64,000 nt of DNA from Zygaena filipendulae. Lineage: Eukaryota > Arthropoda > Insecta > Lepidoptera > Zygaenidae. How positions within the stretch are numbered: the first letter of the stretch is position 1; each line of letters begins with the position of its first letter. A program made the position numbers and the translations under genes. Location of the stretch: positions 1,550,001 through 1,614,000 of the forward strand of contig OU015679.1 in NCBI GenBank assembly GCA_907165275.2. The letters run 5' to 3'. The notes beneath the pieces are model-generated. The model did not search any database. It was given only the letters and a program-made list of their open reading frames with translations, and had not been told where the DNA came from. Positions 22,075 through 30,789 of the stretch are shown one piece after another.

Positions 22075-22482
22075 TGCACCAACATAGTTATAGATAATAC
22101 AGCATACCAGATATCCGTAGGGAACACGGAGCAGTGCCTGGGACTTGCGACCCAGGTGTAGGTTTAATGGGGCCCCTTTACAATGCATGAACGCTCACCT
22201 CCACTGCCCGTGCTCCCGACTTAAGCAAACCTCTGGAAATAATTAGATGACACAGCACACGTAATCACTATTAGATTGATACGACACTGATACGACACTA
22301 TTTAACTGCACTGAACCGAACACAAAGTAACAATGACCCGTGACTTACGCATACCCGCGTTTTATATCAAGTTCTAACAAAGACGAGTCGGGCAATGGAG
22401 TGGAGCGGGGGAACGAACGAGTTACGACAACTATACGTCGGCGGGAAACGTTATTGATAACGAAACTACCCTCACGCCGACA
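22075..22482 (-). repeat. LTR-like dispersed repeat C, copy 1
   Basis: On the minus strand it begins TGTCGGCG and ends TTGGTGCA, and it matches 54886-55302. It contains a promoter-like arrangement: GATATAAAACGCGGG around 22350-22366, followed about 45 bp later by GTTCGGTTCAGTGCAG, resembling a TATA box and an insect initiator. No target duplication or internal region is seen, so the LTR identity is tentative. Confidence 0.5.
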
Positions 22483-22648
22483 CATACATAATTATAAATA
22501 AAATTTTTGTGTCTGTTTGTAACTCAAAATTAACAGCTTTTTAATAAATGCATAATATGAAAATAAGTATAATTATAATATAGCACCTACTTATATGTCT
22601 GTCTGTTCCGGGTTATCTCTAAAACGGCTGGATCGATTTTAACTGGAC
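22483..22648 (+). mobile_element. Helitron 5' fragment
   Basis: Matches the first ~165 bp of the complete Helitron at 22807 and stops abruptly within 'gattttaactggac'. Confidence 0.65.
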
Positions 22649-22806
22649 ATATGTAATAATATGTAGTAAGTATAGGTTACTATACTACTAGATATACTTA
22701 CTACATATTATTACATATGTCCATATTACACTATAGATATAGTATATTATATATTCACGCCCAGACTGAAAAACATAATATAAAAAAAAATATAAAAATA
22801 CAATAA

Positions 22807-23207
22807 TCTATACATACATAATTATAAATAAAATTTATGTGTCTGTTTGTAACTCAAAATTAACAGCTTTTTAATAAATGCATAATATGAAAATAAGTAT
22901 AATTATAATATGGCACCTACTTATATGTCTGTCTGTTCCGGGTAATCTCTAAAACGGCTGGATCGATTTTAACTGGACTTTCACTGGCAAATCGTCAAAG
23001 TCAAATCATTTATTCAAATTTGGTCCATAATATGACTCTTTTGACGTCAACATAATTACAGTTATTATGACAGCACCCATAAAACATCCACCCTTCACAG
23101 CTTCCTAGCTGATGTTATAAGGAGTAACTTGGCTACATTTATTTCCAAAAATTAGTTCCTGCGGGAACTCCGAAACCCACGCGAGCAAAATCGCGGGGCA
23201 CAGCTAG
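22807..23207 (+). mobile_element. Short non-autonomous Helitron
   Basis: 401 bp. The 5' end TCTATACATA follows a host A (22806), and the 3' end CTAG precedes a host T (23208), the A|T insertion rule of Helitrons. About 11 bp before the end there is a short hairpin, CGCGA-gcaaaa-TCGCG. It has no coding capacity. Sequences of this type are, as I remember, widespread in Lepidoptera. Confidence 0.75.
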
Positions 23208-23892
23208 TAATCAATAAATAAATATATAAATAAATAAATTTATTTTTTAGATATTATCCATGTTTCTTTAGATTAGGCACTGTTGATGTTTGTTTCTTTT
23301 TCTTGTGTGTTGTGCTGAAATAAATGTATTTTCTTCTTCTTCTTACTTCACACTTTTTATCTCCATTATCAACGATTTTCAACGATTTTCAACCATAATT
23401 TTTTTTTATCCAATTAATCAAGTAATTCCACATTAAATTTTTACAATTTTTACCAATATTTTATTCATTTAGTCCAATTTATTCATTAATACCAGAGATC
23501 CATTTAATTATTCCATTTATTACTTTTTTTTTACCAGTCATCACTTAGATTATCAACCACTTTTAACCATTACTTTAGTATGGGTACATCAGGTACATGA
23601 TTGACCACATATTCCAGTATTTAATTTTTGTACCTAATCCATTAGTAATTAAATCCAATAATCAAAATCGCTTTAACTAGTTAACCAGCTAGTTATTCCT
23701 TACACAATTGGTAGAGTAAATTCTTTTTCCCTCAAGTACCTAGATTAAATTGAAATTGAAAGAACTTTACATTAATTTAAAAAAAAAGTATGAATGAGGG
23801 ACTGCTTCCCAACCACCAAACGATCAGAACCGTACCGGGAGATCGCAAGCGCACCCAACCCAAAATTAACTCTATCAATTCTTCTATGCTAT
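23208..23892 (-). other. Genomic flank of the family-A element (right arm)
   Basis: Reverse complement of 20895-21579 with a few substitutions. No gene seen. Confidence 0.6.
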
Positions 23893-26292
23893 TGTAACTT
23901 TCACCCATCTTCATCAATACATGAACAACATCAAAGATGTCGAACATTTTAATTTTAGGCCAATTTCGTCTAATAGTTAGACCCTGTTTTACGTTGTGTT
24001 TTTAAATGACTCCAGTTCTTTTAGGTTGAGATTCGATTCCGTCATCATCCTATCCACATTATTATAATGGGTCGAGGCTGGGCTTAGGTATTAATTGAAT
24101 AAAACAACCATCAATTAATTTGACATTTTATTTTAATAATTGTGCATAATATTTCTGTAAGAAATATTTATATTTAGTACACCCAACTGCGTTTGAGTTG
24201 GGTGACACTCGTTCTTTATATGAACTCGTTCTACACGAACGGTTCTATTTTTAAGTGCGAGACTACACTGTACATTTATTTAACGTCTGTGCGTTAATAG
24301 TGTTGTTAGCCCGGAAGCAGAGAGACTCCAAAGATGATATCCATATTGCGGTGGTACACATAATCACTAACCCACGTCTATCGACGTTAGTAGTGTTCGG
24401 ATACTAAGATAGGAATATGATGCTCATAGAACACCTCCCATACGATGTTTAATTATAATCAACTTGATATTCCAATAGGAATACTTACAATGGCTCTCAC
24501 TACATAACAAGTTTATTATATAGCGAGAGGTGGCGTAGCCCCGTCCTGCGCTACCCACGGTGATGGCCATCCATCTGCTTATAAGCAGTAACCGTAAGCG
24601 CCACCGGCTTATTGTATAACAATTTGTTGTTGAAGAGCAAATTTGTTGATAGTTTAGGCGTTTTGTAATATTTTCTACTCAGTAGAGATAATTTTTGTAA
24701 TATTTCAGTAGATTCTACTGAAATCCTTCCTACAAAAATTACTAATTGTGCCATTTCTAAATTACGGCAGAGAGAGTGATTGTGTTTCCAACTTCTGAAG
24801 GGAAGCCGGTGGGAATCGGCTTATATGGTACCTTCGCCACTGATAAGTATATGAGACCAGTCTCGCCGGACATCATAACTTCAGTCGGTCATTTTATGTT
24901 ATAGTAGCTACACGTAGCTAAGGCCGAAGCCCAATTGATTGGATCACAACTCGTCCTCATACAACACCCACTTAGCACTCATTCATTTTGATAAACAAAT
25001 CGTGTTGAAAAACACAACGGTTTACCGAGATCAAGCGTTAACGACTAGGTCGTCCACAGCCGATCCCCTAGTCTCTGCACAACGTAACAAAGTCACAAAG
25101 CGCATTGACTATAATTATTATGTTTGTAATAAAAAGAAAATAGGTTTATCATGAAAGAAGAGCGTTCAACACTACCTTGGTGTAGGAAGCGATCCCGCAT
25201 CTCCAGTCAGCCGCATATTCGTTGATAGTTTTTGAATAACACGGAAGGCGTAGTTATTCAATAGACAAGATACAATACGTGCACAACGAAACCCGTCACG
25301 GCGAAGACAACTCAAGGCGCGGATTTTTACCTCTCTACGTTATCTTACGCTCGTGACGCGCGACGTCTAACCGCTCAGGATTGTAGTTCATCGTCGTTGT
25401 AAATTCCAATAAATTGAAAATACACGTTTGCATCGAGCCGATAAGATGTGATGAATTATAATTCAATAACAATAAAATTACAATCCATACACACCGAAAA
25501 CCTTCCTCATAATAATATTTGTCTTCGCACAAGATATCCTAACGGACGTCGAGCGCGTTGACAAGGCTTTCGTACAGAGCGACAAGTCACTAAGTGCGTA
25601 AGCTCGTTCGAACTCCCAACTTCATCATCTTTATTGCGAAAGTGGTCGACGGCATTTTCATCTAAGACCTTCACGTGAGACTCCAATTTAATTATTTAGA
25701 TTTGTATAATAATACAATATCTGTATACGAGCTACCACAAAACTAAACTCGTTTGTCAACGCTCTATGTTAACTTAATATTTAGATAAGCATAATAATGC
25801 AAATCTATATTCGAGCCACCACCAAACTCGTTTAACAACATTTAATGTTGTATACGCGACGCGTTGTAAACGCGGCGCGTTGTCTTCCGCTCGACTCCCC
25901 GCCGATGCCACTTCACGACTCAGCCGCCCGCGTGGATACTGGCGGTGCGCTACGCCTGAGGTATGCGGGGGGGTTGGGGGGTACAAGTCGATATCACCGT
26001 TACATCTGAAATCAAGCACACGGTTATTATATCTTATTATAAACATTTTATTTTATATGAATAATCATTTTATTCATTTTAGTTTATGAATTATATATCA
26101 ATAATCATACAAAATTTAGATTGCGAGTTTATCAACTCGCAATACTTTAAATACATTTCAACTTAAGTTTTATAGTGTATTATATTATAATACATTATAC
26201 ATATAGTGTATTATATTATAATACATTATACATATATCTTTAAAATGCTTTTTCGAATATAAATAAATTTTTGAGCCTCATAGGGCGTCACA
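23893..26292 (-). repeat. Family-A 3' LTR, copy A4 (right arm)
   Basis: 2400 bp on the minus strand, from TGTGACGCCC at 26292 to GTTACA at 23893, followed by ATAG on that strand. It is the inverted counterpart of A3 and nearly identical except at 24592-24842, where an unrelated block replaces the usual sequence. Confidence 0.92.
24592..24842 (-). other. Replaced segment inside LTR A4
   Basis: About 250 bp that differ completely from A3 and A5 at the same place, while flanks on both sides align. The block contains an interrupted palindrome (ATTTCAGTAGA / TCTACTGAAAT around 24703-24725). No target duplication was seen, so exchange with another LTR subfamily is more likely than simple insertion. 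Confidence 0.7.
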
Positions 26293-26707
26293 ATCCCCTC
26301 CCCAAAGTTTTATGAAACACAGAGTAATAAAACTTTCTAAGTTATTTTCGCCTCTTTAATTATACCATAAATATATTATTTTTTTTTGGGAAGCAGCCGC
26401 CCCAACACCCCTCCAACCAAATTCAATCGTTCACCAATAAAGTGATGTGGAATGGCGATGTGTTTGTTATGGTATTTATTAGTTTTGCTAGATCTCATAT
26501 AGTTATGCTTTATCGCATAATAGGCGATTATAGTATGTTTGTTATATCAAGACATCTTTTGGTTTTTGAACCAATATATATTGTTTAACTGATTGAATGT
26601 GATTGAGCCACTTCTCCCTGACCCATTTTTTTTTTCTATGTCTTTATTTACTTAAAATAATTATCACAATTATTTATGTACATTCGAATCAACAATATTT
26701 ACAATCT
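26293..26707 (-). other. 3' untranslated internal part of the family-A element, right arm
   Basis: Reverse complement of 18,110-18,513. The polypurine tract reads CTTTGGGGAGGGGAT on the minus strand (26293-26307). It ends at the provirus 2 insertion with target copy ATCT at 26704-26707. Confidence 0.85.
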
Positions 26708-26999
26708 AGTCAAGTTTTGGGAGCGACAAAACTATTTTTTAAAAACTAAAAATAAAAGATTCAGTTAAGCGCAGAAGTGCATGCTCTTTACTGTGAGGCT
26801 GAATACAGACTAACTTAATACAAGTTGCAAATTAAATCATTATTTTAATTCTAGATACTTAATAATTCTAAGAATATAAACAGGGAATGCAGCGCAGGTG
26901 CACTTCCTCTGAATTAGCTGACGGTGCGCTTGCGTGTGGGAGCCGTCAAGTACTTAGGTGTTTATTGTTACTATCTGCTCTTGAGCGCATTGCATAACG
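26708..26999 (-). repeat. 3' LTR of provirus 2
   Basis: 292 bp on the minus strand, starting CGTTATGC at 26999 and ending CTTGACT at 26708. The limits are fixed by the target duplication and by the identical copy at 41777-42068. The env stop lies 46 bp inside it. Confidence 0.92.
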
Positions 27000-28693
27000 C
27001 CTCCCTCACTAAGTGCGAAATTATCGGCTTGCGTAGCTAGCTGAGAATTTCGCATTAGATTATAAATGGTATTTCTAAACTTATATATTATATAACACAA
27101 AATTAGGATAGGTATAATACTACACAATAATAAGAATGCAAAATTAATAATCTTTAGATGTTGCACTTCACTAAAACTTTTCACTATTTCACTAGACTCG
27201 ATTTCACTGGTTTTCATTTTCAGCATATACGATAAGCGCTTGACATCATCCAGGTCGACACTCTTCAAGTCGATCGTAGTTAGGTTCACAGGAGCCTGGA
27301 GCCTTAGATCAGGTAGAGTGACCATCGGGATCATTCTGTACTTGAAGTTTCCTGCATAGGCACGGTGGTGGTATAAGTGTATATTCCCCAAGAATATGTC
27401 ACATTTTTCATCGATAGTTATGATAAATGTGCCGCATAAGGTTTGGCGGGAGACATCGTTGACGCATCTCTTTGTTAATATAGTGTGGGCCCTAGAATAT
27501 ACTATCCAACTGTTGGTGTGGATACGTTGGATTTTCAAGTCTTCAATTCGAACAGCGTATGGGGTACAATTATTAGATTCTGTCTCGAATTTCATTAATT
27601 GCTCTATGCAAGTGGGTTCCGGATATGGAATTATTTCAGCATCTGTGCACAGGAACTGGTCTCCATCGGCGATCTGCTTGCAGGGTCTGGCTAGCGGTAA
27701 GTACGTCAAACCTTTCACCATGAGGTAAGGATACTTGGGTACAATTAGTGTGGTTATATTTTTTAATTCATTGTAAATTGGAATGGAGTAAATTTTGTAA
27801 TAATTATATGTATTGTTATCCGTTAATGGTACTTCGAATATAAACGTTACCTGGCTTTTCATAACATAGGCTTTCATAGTAATAGTTGATTCTAACTTAT
27901 TCAAATTTTCTAAACTAGGAGTATAGATTAAGTTATCAGTTTTAGATATAGCTTGAAACATCCTTAAGAAATCAGTAGTGTTAACAATAGATTTGTGTAA
28001 TACTGCAACCCTACTTAAAGCTAATGCTGTTTCTAATTCACTTAAAAATATATAAATGGTTCTAAAATTACAAAGAAACATATCAAACATGCTTAATACA
28101 TAAGTGGAGTAAATTGAATGAGCTTCTTTGCTTACCATAGACTTAACTACTTCTTCTATTCTTTTTAGTCTTTCATCTAATATTAGAGTGTTTTCTCGCA
28201 ATACTTCTGTGCTATTAATAAAACTATCCATCATTTTGGAGACTATGGTAATTTTATTTTGAACATGTACTTGGTTAACTTTTAATTTAGATATAAGTGA
28301 ATCATAGTGAATTGCATCATCATGGTCTAAGTTTCCTGTGAGAACTTTAATAAGAGAACCCAGGGGGTTAAGAAGACCACGCTTAGATCTCTGAGATGGG
28401 ATTAGCTGCTGGAACTTATCTTCTACAATTTTACTTAAATAATCTACTTGCATCTTTAGACCCAGAAATTCATGGATATAAGGTATGCTCGTATTAAGTA
28501 AACTGCTAAATTCTAAATACTTATGCTTATTAAATTCTAGGTCTACACTTAGATTGCTTAAGTCTAAAACTTTAAATATTAACCATTTATCCTGTTCCCT
28601 AAACGAGTTTCCTTCTTTTGCCGGTAGTATGCCGGGATTTCTTTCAATTTGTTGAACCTGAAGGGCCAGGTTGGTCTTGATCGCGGTCAACAT
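26954..28693 (-). CDS. env: Envelope glycoprotein of provirus 2
   Basis: An open frame of about 579 codons from ATG 28693. The layout matches the env of provirus 1: ectodomain, furin-type site 'SKR' before 'GLLNPLGSLIK', the 'LTGNLDHDDA' segment, a long helical region, a Cys-containing part, and a membrane span near the C-terminus ('INFAFLLLCSIIPILILCYII'). The N-terminus lacks a strong signal peptide core compared with provirus 1, so the natural start may come from a spliced upstream exon, or the signal may be damaged. It overlaps the pol frame by about 50 bases and ends within the 3' LTR. No stop or frameshift interrupts it. In the family, the product mediates membrane fusion. Confidence 0.88.
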   Translation of the reverse strand: MLTAIKTNLALQVQQIERNPGILPAKEGNSFREQDKWLIFKVLDLSNLSVDLEFNKHKYLEFSSLLNTSIPYIHEFLGLKMQVDYLSKIVEDKFQQLIPSQRSKRGLLNPLGSLIKVLTGNLDHDDAIHYDSLISKLKVNQVHVQNKITIVSKMMDSFINSTEVLRENTLILDERLKRIEEVVKSMVSKEAHSIYSTYVLSMFDMFLCNFRTIYIFLSELETALALSRVAVLHKSIVNTTDFLRMFQAISKTDNLIYTPSLENLNKLESTITMKAYVMKSQVTFIFEVPLTDNNTYNYYKIYSIPIYNELKNITTLIVPKYPYLMVKGLTYLPLARPCKQIADGDQFLCTDAEIIPYPEPTCIEQLMKFETESNNCTPYAVRIEDLKIQRIHTNSWIVYSRAHTILTKRCVNDVSRQTLCGTFIITIDEKCDIFLGNIHLYHHRAYAGNFKYRMIPMVTLPDLRLQAPVNLTTIDLKSVDLDDVKRLSYMLKMKTSEIESSEIVKSFSEVQHLKIINFAFLLLCSIIPILILCYIIYKFRNTIYNLMRNSQLATQADNFALSEGGVMQCAQEQIVTINT

Positions 28694-30789
28694 GACCAAA
28701 CACCACCTGTGGAGGACGTTTCACATTTTTTAATGCGGTTCTAGTGGTTCTCTCGCGTATTTCTATCGGGACTACGTTTCGTTTTGGGGGACCTTTGACT
28801 TTTGCTTTCCGATAGCGTGGTTTATCCTTACTCTTCCTAATGTTAATGTCTTTCGTGTATATAATGTCATCTATACCTAATTCAATATTTGCTTCGCCTC
28901 CTCTTTTATTCCTAATTTGTTCCTTCTTATCCTGCATTTTCTTATGTATAAAACTGTAAAGATATTTTGTACGTTTCTGATGATCTTTGATTAATTGTTG
29001 AGTATAAATTGAATCAAAGTCTGCTACTATTGCACTGTTTGAATCTACATGACCAAAAACTACCTCAAAAGGGGTCAAACCGGTAGATGTATGAATAGTA
29101 TGGTTATAAGCCATAATAGCATAAGACATTACGGTAGCTGCGTCTGTACATTTTTGCTCGTATTTAGCTAATCTGTAGATTTCTATAAGAGTTGAATGAA
29201 ATCTTTCAACTATACCAGTAGAATTGGGGTTATTAGGAGTTGTGATATGTAGTTGTATTTTGTATAAATCAAGAAGTTCGCGCATAAGTTCGTTATTGAA
29301 TTCTTTACCCGGGTCACTACTTATTTTCTTTGGTGTACCATAAAATGAAAAATATTTGATAAGAGCGCGGACTACTTCAGGGGTAGATCTATTACTAATA
29401 TTTATAGCCTGTCCTAACTTACTAAATGCATCTACTAGAGTTAAATAGTACTGGCCTTCTATAGTAAATAAGTCAATGAAAATCTCTTGAAAAGGTGCGT
29501 GTTGAGTTTGTGTTAATTGTAACATTGGTTTTAATGGTTTCCGGTCATACTTCATCTTTTTACAAGCATCATATCCATTCACGACAGCTGAGACTGTCTC
29601 TTGCATATTGACCCAAAAATAATGTCGGCGAATTCTTGCCATGGTCTCTTTGATACCTCGGTGGCAAGTTTTTCCTTCATGGTGTTTTAATACAACCTCT
29701 CTCTGTTTGTTCTCGTCTTCCACATATATTACACGCTCGGTACATTCATAAAATTTTACCGTGCCTCGTTTAAAAAGCGATATGGTAACTTCTGAAAATT
29801 GTTTTCGGTGTGTTTCATCCTCGAAGTAAAAGAAATACTTGATTTTGGGTCGAATATATTCTTTCAAAAACTGTTTCACAAGGTCCGTATTGTCTACTGG
29901 TAGATGTACTTCTAATATCTTTTGTTTTTCTCTCGACAAATCTTTTACCGTTAGTTCGTTTCTTTTCCAAGTGTACACAAGTATTTGATTTGGTTTGGTG
30001 TCTATGGCCTCTTGTAATATGGGTATACCGTCGGTGTCCAAGTCGAGTGCTGAATGTACTGTATTGGTACTACTAGAAGGTGGTCGTATCGTGAATTCGT
30101 TAAGTTCGAGTATTTCTGTCAAGTCTGCAGAAAGGGTAGACGAGTCTGAAATAGTGATTGCTTTTTCGCTTCCCAAGTCTTCGTCGTCACTGTCGTCGAT
30201 GTTCACTATCACGGATTCTGTATTGTCAGTCTCTACTGAATTCAATTTAACTCTAGATAAATCGTCGTCATTTGTGGCTCGTATGTAAAAATTTTCAGTT
30301 TCTTGAATTTCGTCTTTATCAGTAGTCTGTACTACAGACATATCTGGGACTGCTGTATTGTCAGGCACGAGAGAATTATCGTGCATAATATTATGGTCCT
30401 CGATAAGCTGGTCATTGGGATTAAAATCATAGGTGCAACTGTAAGATTCATAGGGGAGATTTGCATAGGGCTCTTCGTAGTAGTAGGAATCATCGTAATC
30501 GTACGTTTCGTTATGGTGTTCATATTCAGGAATGTTGAGTACATTTACACTGAATTCTTGGGGTTTTATTGGAGGGGCAGTTCTCATCGTGACGTCAGAG
30601 GGCATAAAATTATGATGAGGTTGAGATTGTGGACGATATCCGAATTGTTGGTTATTAAATTGAGGGCGGTATCCAAAATGTTGGTTAGTAAATTGAGGGC
30701 GATATCCGTACTGTGGTGCATTAAGTTGAGGGCGATATCCGAAGTTTGGGGTATTCCCAAATTGGGGTGGGCGATAGCCTAATTGCGGT
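28644..30789 (-). pseudogene. pol: Provirus 2 Gag C-terminus joined to integrase (protease, RT, RNase H deleted)
   Basis: The frame starts with 'GYRPQ' repeats (30606-30785), then an acidic Tyr/Asp-rich stretch. It then passes directly to the RNase H/integrase linker ('DDDLSRVKLN'), so protease, reverse transcriptase and RNase H are absent. Integrase follows. In the zinc finger both His are present ('HHEGKTCHRG'), but the first Cys of the final pair reads Tyr ('YDACKKMKYD'). The catalytic triad is complete: Asp in 'FIDLF', Asp in 'SSDPGKEF', and Glu in 'GIVERFHS' 36 residues later. The tail ends 'QDQPGPSGSTN'. The frame is open to its stop. The upstream end is cut by the LTR-B insertion at 30789. 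Confidence 0.88.

Larger units (their letters stand above)
21894..22904. other. Spacer of the giant inverted repeat
   Basis: About 1.0 kb not shared as inverted arms. It is a patchwork: an AT-rich block at 21889-22034 repeated in direct orientation at 22671-22814, an LTR-like repeat at 22075-22482, and a Helitron 5' fragment at 22483-22648. The direct copies suggest additional duplication when the inverted repeat formed. Confidence 0.75.

Noticed and set aside
22075..22482. tRNA-derived SINE in repeat C
   Set aside because: No A/B box pair with proper spacing was found; the TATA-initiator layout fits an LTR-like repeat better.
24551..24754. 67-codon frame in the replaced segment of LTR A4
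   Set aside because: Short, AT-rich composition and no relatives recognised; the DNA replacement itself is the real signal.
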